This document shows, piece after piece, positions 20,985 through 31,730 of a stretch of DNA of 64,000 nucleotides. The position numbers were made by a program, and so were the translations under genes. The stretch comes from Anaeramoeba flamelloides (lineage: Eukaryota; Metamonada; Anaeramoebidae). The DNA is taken from positions 1,798,001-1,862,000 of the forward strand of contig JANTQA010000033.1 in the NCBI GenBank assembly GCA_027625915.1, given 5' to 3'. The notes below the pieces were generated by a model, which was not told where the DNA came from, searched no databases, and saw only the letters and a list, made by a program, of their open reading frames with translations. Within the stretch, counting starts at the first letter, position 1; every line of letters begins with the position of its first letter.

Positions 20985-21955
20985 ATAATTAAGAAGTAAC
21001 ATTTAGCAAATCACAAATATACTTATAATATGATAAAATCAAACAATGAATAAGGAAAAATGATAAAACATATATCATAATGATTGATAGAGCAAAATTG
21101 TTTAGATTCAATAAAATTTTAATTAAATTTATAAAAACAATAAAAAAATTTATTTTAAAATGAATTATCAAAAGTATTTTATTAAAATCTTATCAAGGAG
21201 AAGGACTTGGTATTTGACAAGGGGATCCATTATCACCTATTTTATTTGCTCTAATTCCACATTTACTTTTATTAAAAATTATACGATTAACAAACAATTG
21301 CCAAATGTTACAGATGGTGTAATCTTAATTATTAAAGCAAATAAAAATCAATTAAATCCAAAATTAAATTCAAGATATGAAATTATTATTCAATTTGAAT
21401 TAAAACCTAATTAAGATAAAATAGTTGAACCTCAAAGATTTTTAAAAAAATTAAATATTTGGGTATTTATTTAGATAAAATTTCACAGATAGTTTATCAT
21501 TTAAAAAAATCAAAAAGAAGCATATTACAACTATAAACAATTATTCAAGAAAAATTTTATGAATAATAGTTTAAAAAATCAGATTATTTAAATCTTTTAT
21601 AATAAGTAAATTGACATATGGTTTAGAAATATAATCTTAGGAAATAAAAACTTTTAAATTATAAAAATTCTTGAATTAATTCATGTATTATTGGAATATG
21701 CAAAATAAACAGAAATACACGAAGACATATTTACAAAACAGAATTTAAAATTGAAAATATGATAATTTCATTAAATAAAAAAATTCAAATCCAAAAATAA
21801 ATTATCTAATTTATCTCTGACTAAATTAGAAAAATTAATAAAAATCAAAATCAAAGAATAAACAACAAAATCAATTGCAAGTTAAAAGATTTAATCAAAC
21901 TTAAAATTGAAATATATAAATACACATAAACGTTGAATTCTACAAATTGGAGATG
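20985..21955 (+). mobile_element. Non-LTR retrotransposon (LINE) relic 2
   Basis: RT motifs are readable in several frames. Near 21202 there is GLGI-stop-QGDPLSPILFALIPHL, the 'QGDPLSP' box, with a TGA where Arg or Gln is expected. Near 21305 there is NVTDGVILII, the 'ADD' box with its second D changed. Near 21460 there is KYLGIYLDKIS, the 'YLG' motif. Near 21575 there is FKSFIISKLTYGLEI, the thumb region. It is a dead, multiply frameshifted copy. The 84-residue ORF at 21160-21414 reads the wrong frame through it. The 3' end runs into hairpin array D at 21956. The tail segment recurs at 44370-44580. Confidence 0.75.
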
Positions 21956-22496
21956 TCGTGAGGTTTTCCAAAATTTAAAAGAATTGAGTTAAATCAAAGA
22001 TTTTACTCTATTCTTTTGAATTCTGGAAAACCGCCGTTAGTTTTTCTTGAGTTTTCTGTTTATTAGAAAAATGGATAGATTTTCATTAGGTTTTTTTTAA
22101 TTTCTATTTATTTGGAAAATAAATAAATTTTCCAGTTTATTTCAAAAAGTAAAAAAACCTAGAACACTTTTACTATTAAAAGAGAAAACCTCAAGAAAAG
22201 CTAGGCACTCTACGACACTTTTCGTTAAGTTTTTTTAATTTTAGAAATTAATTGAAAATTTATAAATTTTTCTTTTTCTTTCTGAATTAAAAAAAAAGCT
22301 CAATATTTTTCTTGAGTTTACTGTTGATTTGTAAAATCAATAGATTTTCTCAATAAACAGAAAACCTCCGTAAAACGACGATTAACTTTTCCAGAATTTA
22401 AAAGAATTGAGTAAAATCAAAGATTTTTCTCTATTTTTTTAAATTCTGGAAAACCTAAGCACTCTACGGTACTTTACGGCACTTGACGAAACTTCC
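21956..22496. repeat. Palindromic-module array D
   Basis: Type 2 hairpins at about 21963-22034 (AGGTTTTCCAAAATTTAAAA) and 22384-22455 (CTTTTCCAGAATTTAAAAG). Type 1 hairpins at about 22089-22160 and 22228-22301. Type 3 half-arms (CTTGAGTTTTCTGTTTATT) lie between. Joins include GCTAGGCACTCTACGACACT, and the right edge is CTACGGTACTTTACGGCAC then TTGACGAAACTTCCC. It follows LINE relic 2 directly. Confidence 0.75.
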
Positions 22497-23592
22497 CAAC
22501 AAAACAGTTCACGATAATTAAAAATCATAACTATTAATTTGAAACTCAAAAATATTTTCGTTATTTTTAAATAAAAAAGAGGTATTTACAATCTCCAGTT
22601 AAATAACCAAAAAGAATAGAGAGTAATTATCAATTTTCTTATTGATGATCCATTAAAACAAATAATTTTTTAAGCTCTAGTTGTGTTTTCTGTCCAATAT
22701 AATAATATGAGAAGATAGAAGAAGAAGAATAAGAAGAAGACAATTGTACAAAAAAGCTGAATAATTGGTGATAATTCAGCTAGGTTGTTGTAAAAGCTTT
22801 TAAAAATTATCCCAACTTCTTTCAGATTTCGGAGAAAATTCAAAACTTTTTAACCCAAGTACACATTCTTTAAAAAAAGGGTGAAGGGTCGGTTGTTTTA
22901 AGAAGCTCTTTTATTCAACACAATTTACAACATTCACAATTAACTGAGAAAATATTTATTTCTCTTTTGTTATTATTGTTGTTGATAAAAGAATCGATAG
23001 GTTTGTTAACAAAATCAAACAAAAATACAATAAAACTCTTTGATCTTATCCTTGATTGAACCAAGTATATTTTTTGTTGTTTTTTCAAAAGTATAACTTT
23101 TTTTTTTAATCACATAATCTGTTTTTTGAGCAAAATAAATTTCTTTGTAAAAATATTGCTGAATTAGCCTTAAAAAACATCAACTGTTCATAGTGATTAC
23201 TTTTTAAATCGTGATATTTGGGCATTTCTCACGATTTTTAAATTAATTTTTGTGATTTTATAGAATATCGCGATATGTTATATGATCTTAATAATATTGA
23301 ATATCGCGATTTTATAAAATATCTCAATTTGATTAAAATAATGGCGGTTTTTGTAACTTTATCGTGACTTAAGCATAGGTATCATCAAAGCCTTTATTAA
23401 ATATCTTACAAACTTGTATTAATCAAATATATAAAACAAAAATTTATAATTTAAATTAATTTTTCAAATTGCAGGTGTTATCAGAAAACCCATTTCACAA
23501 TAAAAATCATTAGGTATGAATGATTTCAATACCAGGATTGACTATGATATTGACTAGATACTTAATTTTATCATTGATAACAATTTCAAATT
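22497..23592. other. Intergenic DNA with small palindromes
   Basis: It contains a GAAGAAGAAGAATAAGAAG tract near 22715 and repeated TATCGCGATA-type words near 23265-23305 (ATATCGCGAT three times). No genes were seen. Confidence 0.4.
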
Positions 23593-23925
23593 ATTGATAA
23601 CTATTGAGAGAAAAATGTTGGGCTCAGAATAATTGTTGGACATCATTTTAATTGGGAAACTTAGTAAAATTGGAAATCAAATCCTATTGTTAACTCGGTG
23701 AATTTTATATAAATACAGGTTTAAGTGTGTTACAAGTTAATTAATCTGTGGTTTGTGTAGAATACTCATTTGAATGGTTGATAACTAAAAGTAGATCATG
23801 TTATTTTAACAAAAATCGTAATTTTTAGTAAAGTTTACTATTAATTCTGAAATGGGTAATTTTTAAACTTGCTTTAGATTATAAGAGATAAGGTTTTGAA
23901 AAAAGTCGAATTAAACTCTTTTTCA
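23593..23925 (+). mobile_element. Inverted-repeat element family E, truncated copy
   Basis: It begins ACTATTGAGAGAAAAATGTTG and continues through TTGGGAAACTTAGTAAAATT, CAAATCCTATTGTTAAC and GTAGATCATGTTATTTTAAC. It is nearly collinear with 37074-37380. The right terminal repeat is absent; family D sequence takes over near 23905. Confidence 0.65.
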
Positions 23926-24290
23926 AAAATTGTGGCTCACTTGAGTTAATAAATTGAAAAAAAAAAATTATCCTTTAGTATTCAAGAACAATTAATAACT
24001 AAATCTGATTTGTAATTCACTTTTAAGTCATTCTAAATCCATAAAAACCTGATATTTTAAAAATTATAAAAAATCAAACAAAAAAATAAAAAAAAGTGAG
24101 TTACAATTTTTTGAAAGAAACATTATGGGATTTTTTATTACTGATTTTTACTGAAAAAAAGTTGAACAACGAAGTTTTTGGATAATAATTAAATCCATTT
24201 TCAAAGACATTACATAGTCTAAATTTTCATTGTGATTATTTGACCTTTCGAAGATCTCTTTTTTTTTTTCCACATGATCTTTTTAAAAAA
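23905..24290 (+). repeat. Repeat family D, copy 1
   Basis: Shared blocks: AATCTGATTTGTAATTCACT, CCATAAAAACCTGATATTTT, AGTGAGTTACAATTTTTT, TTTTTACTGAAAAAAAGTTG and TTTTCATTGTGATTATTTG. Copies also occur at 30196-30550 and partially at 30815-30970, and an inverted one at 34426-34785. Confidence 0.6.
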
Positions 24291-24714
24291 AAGAAAAAAA
24301 ATAGTGAATAGTAGTCCTTTTAATCCATTTTTGACCTTTAACAAAATTTAAAACCATCAAGAACAAATTTCAAAAGTTTTTATTACTGATTGTATTTTGT
24401 TGAAATAAAAAAGTTTATATTTCTGGAAAACCTCTACCAACTTATTCGTGAGTGAGAGCTCAAACAGAAATTAAATAGATTCCAAAGCAACACTGATAAA
24501 ATTCATGAACAAAGAATAGGATGCCTGAGTTTTTTTTCTTGAGTAATTTACCATTTGTGACTATTAAAAGTTGGATTTGACAAAAATAAACAAAAACTCA
24601 TTTTAAGGGGTTTTGTTATTAAGTTTTTGAAAAAGAAATGGAACGAAAATAGGTCAGAGAGACAAAAAGTAAATTAAAGTTTAGACATATCATCAAGTAA
24701 TTTTTAGAACGACA

Positions 24715-25422
24715 TCAGTTTGGGTGAATAGCTGTTTTTTCTTCATTTCCAAGTCCAATCATGACCACCTCGGACGCATCTTCAATAAAGAGTTTTTTTT
24801 TTGCTTCAAATTGAAGATACCTTTCTGCAGGTGGCTTTGAAACCGAATCTGAGATGATTAGAAGTTCATTCTGTTTGTAACCTCTTTGAACTCCTGTGAC
24901 TTGGGTGAAGTGGTGTACACAGGCTCCTAAAACTCTTTGAGCGCAGTGTCCAGCGGAAGACGTCCGCAAGCAGGTATGAGGATACGAGGCGGTGCGTTTT
25001 GAATAAAAGTAGAGGATCTCCACTAAATCCTTGTCAAATCTCTTTACCACGGATTCATAGTAACTTGCAGAGGTTTGACAGTCAATTGCTGAAAATGACC
25101 AATGCAAGACTTTCCCAGTTGATTTCGGACAGATTGATAGAAGATCACGGATACTCTCACGAAAGCTTGTAGGAATTTGGGTGGGAAGTACTTCAAGGCA
25201 AGCACCTCCCTGGCAATCCTTTTCTTCACGATGAGAGAGCTTGATTGTATCTGATATGATTTCATTATCACTCACGATGATATCACTTGCTAGTAGGTCT
25301 CGATTGTAAATAGTGTTCATACATGCGGCTTGTGTACCACAACAACAATTTCCAGCGCACCTTGCACTCGATACGAGAGCGCTTAACGAACAAAGAATAA
25401 CAAAGAACAAAAATAAATTCAT
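24715..25422 (-). CDS. Cysteine-rich secreted protein
   Basis: 235 residues from the ATG at 25422; an upstream in-frame TTG at 25440 is not a likely start. Residues 1-20 (MNLFLFFVILCSLSALVSSA) are a textbook signal peptide with likely cleavage after A20. The mature chain opens with a dense cysteine cluster, RCAGNCCCGTQAAC, and has 12 cysteines in all, an even number suggesting disulfides. There is no transmembrane segment or lipid anchor signal. I do not recognise the family. It stops with TGA. It is intronless, clearly richer in G+C than its surroundings, and divergently paired with the secreted gene at 26145. Species-specific or transferred origin are both possible; neither is shown. Confidence 0.75.
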   Translation of the reverse strand: MNLFLFFVILCSLSALVSSARCAGNCCCGTQAACMNTIYNRDLLASDIIVSDNEIISDTIKLSHREEKDCQGGACLEVLPTQIPTSFRESIRDLLSICPKSTGKVLHWSFSAIDCQTSASYYESVVKRFDKDLVEILYFYSKRTASYPHTCLRTSSAGHCAQRVLGACVHHFTQVTGVQRGYKQNELLIISDSVSKPPAERYLQFEAKKKLFIEDASEVVMIGLGNEEKTAIHPN

Positions 25423-26144
25423 TTGGATGCTATTCAACAAATGGTTACAAAATAAAAAATGAAGAAAATATTTTGATTAATTCTCACAAAAAAAATTGGT
25501 TTCACTTCTGTTAATCTTCTGACTTTGTGTTATCGTGTATACTAAAAAAGATATCGAAAAACTGACCTTTTTGGTTTCATATTTGGGACGAAAAATTAAA
25601 ATACTGATAAATTCAAATTTATTTTTTTAAATTTTTCGTTCAAGTTCCATTTTTAAAATCTCATATCTCAACTATTAAAACAACTCAAGAGAAAGAATGT
25701 TTTGAAATTCAAGCTAATTTTACAATTTTTCTTCATATTTAAATGTAAATAATACATTAATCAAAACTTGTGTACAAAAATTTATCAAAAAAGGAAAATG
25801 AATTAAAATTTTTTATGATATTTTTTTGAATTTATCAGTAATTAAAAATTCATGAGGTGTTCATTTGTTTTTTGTCATGTGTTTGGATTGAAAACTTCTT
25901 CACAAAACCAGTCTCTTTTCCAACTCAACAATGAACAAACTTTTTTTTGTATTTTTTAAAATTTTTGAAATTTTGTTTAATTTTGACTTTGGTTAAATTC
26001 AGATTCAAGAAAAATTGAACCTTTCTAAAACAAAAAATTGAACATGTATGTTTTTGATTAATTTTTTTTCATTATTTTTTGTCAACTTTTATTTAATTAT
26101 ATTTTATTATTTTTATTTTCTCTTTTGGTTTTTTAATTTCTCTT
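25423..26144. promoter_or_regulatory. Shared intergenic region of the divergent secreted genes
   Basis: A 722-bp AT-rich spacer between two head-to-head genes, so it must carry both promoters unless transcripts overlap. A T-rich tract (ATTTTATTATTTTTATTTTC) sits directly before the plus-strand ATG. No specific motif was identified. Confidence 0.4.
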
Positions 26145-26906
26145 ATGAACTTAATCTTTTTTTCCTATTTGTTCGTTCTCCTATTCTCATTGGAGGTGTG
26201 TTGCACAGGCGGAAAGCCTAATTCGAACACTTTTTACCAAGGTATCAAGGAACTTGGCTCTGATGGCAAAAAAATGGTGAAGTATTTTTTCGAAAAGGGG
26301 CTTTTCAAGAGCTCGAATCAAGTGGGCACATTACAAGAAGGAAAAGGGTTTTCGGAGTTGAGTTCATCTCTCAATTTTTTCCATGGTTGCTACCCCCCCG
26401 AAGATCTATCTGAAAAACTTTACTCCTGGTCCAGATCGCTCAATGCCAATATCAACGATAGTCAGTTATACGTTGTCCAGGAGATGTGTCAAGACATGTC
26501 AAACCACGTGAAGCAAGAATACGAGCAGCCAGCTTTGGGCGCGGACGTTACAATTGGGTATGTTCAGCCAAACGGCCAAGTTTCCATTCTGAATGTTTAT
26601 ATCGAACCTTACCCTCACAAGGGAGAAACCCATTACTGTGTTGACAAATTTCTTTTGGAGGGTACATTCAAACTCTCTCCGAATTTCCGGATAGATACAG
26701 AAAAAACGAGCATTTGTTTTGGATTGATCGAGTCAAGCTCGTCATCTATTGTATACCTTCCAAGAGGCCTTCAAGCCAACGACATATCAGAATACTTGAG
26801 AATAGCTATTAGACCAATACAAAACGTTCTCAATTTTGGTGAGAACTTGCTTGGAGATGACATTCCCGAGAAGAAACAAATTAGAAAAGATGACAAAGAA
26901 TTATAA
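26145..26906 (+). CDS. Secreted protein of unknown family
   Basis: 253 residues, ATG to TAA, intronless. Residues 1-20 (MNLIFFSYLFVLLFSLEVCC) form a hydrophobic signal peptide. The mature protein is soluble and mixed alpha/beta by composition: helical SSSLNFFHGCYPPEDLSEKL and MCQDMSNHVKQEYEQ regions, then strand-like VTIGYVQPNGQVSILNVYIE, HYCVDKFLLEGTF and SSSSIVYLPRG segments. It ends in a charged tail (KKQIRKDDKEL). Four or five mature cysteines. No domain was recognised. The KDEL-like 'DDKEL' at the C-terminus could act as an ER-retention signal, which is inference. Its GC content and codon variety exceed those of the RCC1 genes nearby. Its neighbour at 24715 is divergent and also secreted, but the two show no sequence similarity beyond the leader. 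Confidence 0.75.
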   Translation: MNLIFFSYLFVLLFSLEVCCTGGKPNSNTFYQGIKELGSDGKKMVKYFFEKGLFKSSNQVGTLQEGKGFSELSSSLNFFHGCYPPEDLSEKLYSWSRSLNANINDSQLYVVQEMCQDMSNHVKQEYEQPALGADVTIGYVQPNGQVSILNVYIEPYPHKGETHYCVDKFLLEGTFKLSPNFRIDTEKTSICFGLIESSSSSIVYLPRGLQANDISEYLRIAIRPIQNVLNFGENLLGDDIPEKKQIRKDDKEL

Positions 26907-26974
26907 TGAAACATATTTTTTATTGGTTTTCTTTATTTGTCTTTTTACAAGCTTTAATAACCACGATTATGAAA

Positions 26975-27325
26975 AAAATTTTTGAAAAAAAGATTAAACA
27001 TTTGATAAATGTTTACTTTTTGATAACTTCACTTCTAATAAACACTATTGGTTAATAAAATACATTGGATCAAAAATTTTTTGAAAAGATATATTACAAT
27101 TTCAGTGGGAAAATCCAATTTTCCAGGTTTCATTAAGATTTTTTTCAAATTTAATAGTAAAGATAATTTGAATATTTTGTTTTTCTCAGTTAAGAAGTTA
27201 TAATAATATATTTTAAAAGCAATATAAATTTAAATATCTTTCAAATGGATATCCAATTATTTCGACCATTAAAGAATTATTTATTGGTTTAAATTGAAAA
27301 AAATATTTTTTTTTTTTTGATTTTC
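26975..27325 (+). repeat. Array-leader segment, copy 2
   Basis: It corresponds to 14100-14440 (AATAAACACTATTGGTTAAT, TTTTCCAGGTTTCATTAAG, TCAGTTAAGAAGTTATAAT) but is diverged at many positions. It begins within about 70 bp of the stop of the secreted-protein gene. Confidence 0.6.
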
Positions 27326-28105
27326 CGTTAGGTTTTTTTTAATTTTTGAAATAAACCGAAAATTTAAATAAATTTTCGGTTTATTTCAAAAAGTAAAAAA
27401 AACCTAGGACACTTAACGTTTGGTTTTCCAGGATTCAAAAGAATAGAGGAAAATCAAGGATTTTACTCAATTCTTTTGAATTTTGGAAAACCACCGTTAG
27501 CTTTTCTTGAGTTTTCTATTTATTTATGAAGTGTTCTAGGTTTTTTTTACTTTTAGAAATAAACAGAAAATTTATTTAAATTTTCGGTTTATTTCTAAAA
27601 GTAAAAAAAACCTAGAACACTTCATAAATAAATAGAAAACCTCAAGAAAAGCTAGGCACTTGACGGACACTTCAGTTAGGTTTTTTTAATTTTTGAAATA
27701 AACAGAAAATTTTAAGAAATTTCCGGTTTATATCAAAAAGTAAAAAAAACCTAGGACACTTTTGTTAGGTTTTCTTGAGTTTTCTGTTTTTTCTTAAAAT
27801 CGATAGATTTTCGTTAGGTTTTTTTACTTTTCGAAATAAAGCGAAAATTTATTAAACTTTTCGGTTTATATCAAAAAGTTAAAAAAACCTAGAAAACTTA
27901 ACAAATAAAACAGAAAACCTTAAGAAAACCAAGGACACTCTCTTTAGGTTTTTTTTTTTTTTTTACTTTATGATACAAAATAGAAATCCAAGACACTTGA
28001 CGGCACTCTATAGACACTTTTGTTATATTTTCTTGAATTTAAAAGAATTGAGTAAAATCTTTGATCTCCCCATTCTTTTGAATTCTGGAAAACCTAGGAT
28101 AAGGC
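27326..28105. repeat. Palindromic-module array E (largest)
   Basis: About seven modules. Type 1 hairpins at about 27328-27404, 27536-27612, 27678-27752 and 27814-27891. Type 2 hairpins at about 27419-27492 and near 28025-28093. Type 3 half-arms (CTTGAGTTTTCTATTTATTT and inverse) flank them. The second type 1 module has perfectly matched arms (ACTTTTAGAAATAAAC / GTTTATTTCTAAAAGT). Joins: CCTAGGACACTT, GCTAGGCACTTGACGGACAC and AGACACTTGACGGCACTCTA. No ORF. Confidence 0.8.
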
Positions 28106-28124
28106 AATAATTATCATAATGAAC

Positions 28125-28465
28125 TTTTTTTATTTTTATTTCGGTTTTATTATATGAGTACAGCATTTTCATAACTATTAGTTATTATCTATCAAAATGA
28201 ATATATACAAGTTAAATTAAACTAAAATTCATCCCTCAGTTTATTTGGATTTTTTTACCCAAAAAAAAACACCTTTTTTTCTTAACTAGAGACTCTTAAA
28301 AAAAAGAGGTACTATTATAAACAATAAACATAATAGCCCCAAAAATGTGAAGATCGGGAATTTTGATTATATTAGAAATAAATTTTTTTATTAAGGATGA
28401 AATGGTAAATTAAGTATAAATTTTGTCTAACTTAATTTTTTCAATTTTATTTTTTCATACTAGTT
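28125..28465 (+). repeat. Repeat family G, copy 3
   Basis: TATATGAGTACAGCATTTTC, AACTATTAGTTATTATCTAT, AAACTAAAATTCATCCCTCA and GATTATATTAGAAATAAA match the copies at 13800 and 16385. Here it lies after the hairpin array; at 13800 it lies before one. Confidence 0.6.
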
Positions 28466-28715
28466 TATAAAAATATTTTTTTTTTTTTTTTTTTTTACTT
28501 TTCTTTGAAAGAGTTTATCATTGTTTCAAAAGGGTAAGTAAAAAATTGAAAAGAATATTCTATTAATTGGTGAAAATTTAAAAATGATCAATGAAAATTA
28601 ATAGTCTTTAATTTGAATATTTTTATAACTTCATCTACTTTCTGAGAGTGTTTTTTTGAAAATAATCCATGATTTGTAAAGGTATGATGATTTTTGTCGT
28701 AATTGCTTTTGATTA

Positions 28716-28911
28716 CAGTTAGTATAAAATCTAAGGCATAAACTTTCAAAAAAAATTAATGCACAAAAAAATCTCAAATTAAGTCCCAAAATTTGGAATT
28801 TTTTTTTTACAAATTATTTTCATAGAATTTGAATTTTGTGTCTTAATTTGGGATTTTTATTTTGCCAATAATTTTCGTTGAAAGTTTGTGTCTTAAAAGT
28901 GGAACTGACTG
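28716..28911. mobile_element. 200-bp TA-flanked MITE (family A), copy 1
   Basis: 196 bp between TA dinucleotides. The right end GTGGAACTGACTG is inverse to the family left end CAGTCAGTTCCAC (here CAGTTAGTATAAA). Both arms carry repeated GGCACAAA/TTTGTGCC-like words, so the element is almost a full palindrome. This is the structure of a Tc1/mariner-type MITE. No coding capacity. Confidence 0.8.
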
Positions 28912-29319
28912 TATTATTTTTTTATTTCAAGTGAAATAGTTTCAGCTATAATTATGAAGTAGATTAAATTTAGACTTTAAACGATAATCTCTGAGAAGAA
29001 AATAATAATCAAAAGGTTTGAAAGTATACTAATAGATTGAAAATAACAGTTTGGGTTTAATTTTTAAGGAATTTGAAAATTTATTTTATTTCAAGGTATA
29101 AAAAACAATTAGTTTTCTATTACTATTTTGCTTTCTGGTAATAGAAATTATTTTTTCTCTTTTTTTATTAATTGTGAAATTTGTTTCCCATAATTATTTA
29201 TTTTTATATTTATATATATTTTTTTTCAATATAAATTTCTTTTAAGAATTTTTAATTTTTTTTTTATTTTTCTTCATAAAAAAATCATTATTTTATTCAT
29301 AAAAATTCAACTATCTTTT

Positions 29320-29700
29320 AAAAAAAATGGACATCCGATAAACACCCAAAATCAAAAATAGGTAAAAGAAAACTCAATTTATTATATTATTCAAAACCTC
29401 ATCTAAAATATCTTTAAGATTACTCATTAATAATATTTTTAAAAGGAAGCTTCTTTCTCACAATAAAAACAAAAGAAATAAAAATAGAAAATATAATTCT
29501 GGTGATTTTTCAAAATGATTAAACTGTTTATTACAATAATTTTTATTGAAAATCTTTGTTGAAAATCTAATAACTAATATTGTCCAATCAAAGGATTAGA
29601 AATCAACAACTAATTTTGTTTGGTTTTTCTAATTCAAAGATCTCAAAGATTACCTTAATACCATTCATTCTTCAAAAGAATCATTGATCAAATGAAAATT
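29320..29700 (+). repeat. Diverged repeat K, copy 1
   Basis: It aligns loosely with 54330-54690: AAAATCAAAAATAGG, AAACTCAATTTATTATATT, CAAATGATTAGAGATCA-type and TCAACTAAT words in the same order. Old duplication or dead element; no ORF. Confidence 0.45.
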
Positions 29701-30195
29701 ATTAAATAATTGTAAAAAGGCGGATAAATAAAAAAAAAAACAAAAATAAGAGAACTAATGATAAAAAAGGATGAAAAACGCATAATTTCTTTTTAAATTT
29801 CAGGTATTGTTGTGTTTTCTATTCTTTTATCTTAATTTAGAGTTTGAAAATTTAAATTTTAGATTGCGTTACAATTCAAAAATAATTTCTGGAAATACAA
29901 AGTTAGCCACAACTTCAGATTTTATTTCAATTATTCATTTTTTATAATTTATTTTTTTTCATGTTTCACGTTTTTTCCACAATGGTTATGATAATTTTAG
30001 GTTATTAAGAAAAGATAAATATTAAACTCATTAAGATTCGATTACCCCACTTTTCAAATTTCCAAATTTTTAAAAAAAAAGACCGATATTTTGGGTATTT
30101 TTTTTTTGAAATAAGTTTTAACGAGTTGACTATAGCTTGACAATTAAGTAAGAAAAAAGAAAAAATGTTAAAACATGGTGCAGGACAAAAAAGGG
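29701..30195. other. AT-rich intergenic DNA
   Basis: No supported feature. Confidence 0.35.
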
Positions 30196-30550
30196 AATAT
30201 AAATTTCATTTCGTAAAATAAGACTCACCTGAAATAATAAATTGAAAAAAAAAAATAAATATTCTTGATAATTGAAGAACAAATAATAATTAAATCGATT
30301 TATAATTCACATTTTAATTAGACTTAACCTATAAAAACCTGATATTTCAAAAGTAAAAAAAAATAAAACCAAAAACCAAATAAAAAGTGAGTTACAATTT
30401 TTTAAATAGCATTAAAGATTTTTAATTACTGAACTTTCACTGAAAAAAAGTTAACAACAAAATTTTTTTACTAATTGAATTCATTTTAAAAGAAATTTAT
30501 TTAATTTTCATTGTGATTATTTGTATTTTTGAAGATCTTTTTTAACCTAC
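30196..30550 (+). repeat. Repeat family D, copy 2
   Basis: It closely follows copy 1 (GACTCACCTGAAATAATAAA, ATTTATAATTCACATTTTAA, AAAAACCTGATATTTC, TTTTCATTGTGATTATTTGT). It is followed by long A-runs (30565-30665) that create a spurious F-rich ORF on the minus strand. Confidence 0.6.
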
Positions 30551-30814
30551 ATGATCTTTTGCTAAAAAAAAAAAAAAAAAAAAAAAAAAAAGAAAAAAAA
30601 AGAATAAGAAAAAGAAAAAAAAAGAAAAATTTGCAACTGTATAAAAAAAAAAAAAAAAAAATATCAAAAAAAAAGTCCAAAACATAAACAAACTAAAACA
30701 AAAATTTGAAAAAGCAAAATAAGAAAAATGATTCTGATCCAAAAATTTGAAAATATTTTTTTGATAAGAATACAGGGGAAAACCTCAAAAAGACTTCAAT
30801 TAACAGAATAAAGT

Positions 30815-30970
30815 GAGTCAAAATTTTTGAAAAATAAACAACGTTTCAAAAATTATGACTTGCCTCAAATAATAAATAGAATATATATATATATATAACC
30901 TATAGTATTCAAAAAATACTAATCATTAAATCTGATTTGTAATTCACTTTTAAATTATTCTAAATATATG
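30815..30970 (+). repeat. Repeat family D, partial copy 3
   Basis: It repeats the first part of the family (ATTATGACTTGCCTCAAATA, TAAATCTGATTTGTAATTCA) with an (AT)n run at 30880-30896. Confidence 0.55.
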
Positions 30971-31730
30971 TCCGTATGACCCAAAAAACACTTAAAATGG
31001 AAAATTAAACAAATACCTTTACTGAAAAAAATTAGAAAAGCTAAATGAAAACATTAAAATAAATAAAGTTTCAATTTAACTTTTTCTTGAAAACATTTTT
31101 TGTTAAAATGATTGAATTCAAACTTGAAATTATTAATATTTTTATATACAAAATCTTATTTTAACTTATTTACTAAAACAAATTTTAAATTATGGGAATT
31201 GTATTTTCACAAAAGGCACTAATTTGGTCTTCAAATTTTTTTTTATTTTTAAATGGTAAAATTTAAAAAAAAGTTATTTAAAAGGATAAACTCTCTGGAA
31301 AAATCCTCTAATTTAATATATTAACTTATTCTTTGATTTCAAATTTTCCTCAACCCCAATTTTTCAAAAAAATAATAAAGTGTACTGTAATTTCAAAATA
31401 TATTTTAGATATTCAAAAGTTGAGAGTGTTTTTATTCGAAAAAAATTTTATCACAGTGGTTAATTGAAAATGTTATCAGGCTATGTTTCAAAAAATATTA
31501 ATTTGAAAAAAATAGTGCTTTTTAGTATTAAGGACATATAAAAAAAAATAAAAATAAGTTTTTCAATCTTTTTAATATTAAACTTTAATTGTTTTTGTAA
31601 AAATTTTTTGGGAAATGCATTCAGAAATTAAAGTGGGTTATAATTTCAACTGATTTTCATTTTTTATCCATGGAATTGATTTTCCTTCATGGTTTCAAAG
31701 TTTACCCAAACAAAAGGCATACAATTGCTA
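30971..31730. other. AT-rich intergenic DNA
   Basis: Nothing recognised. Confidence 0.35.

Noticed and set aside
21160-21414. 84-residue ORF as a gene
   Set aside because: It begins at a real ATG but reads a frame other than the RT frame of a LINE relic; the RT motifs show what the DNA once encoded.
30542-30742. 66-codon poly-Phe ORF
   Set aside because: Translation of long A-runs on the opposite strand.
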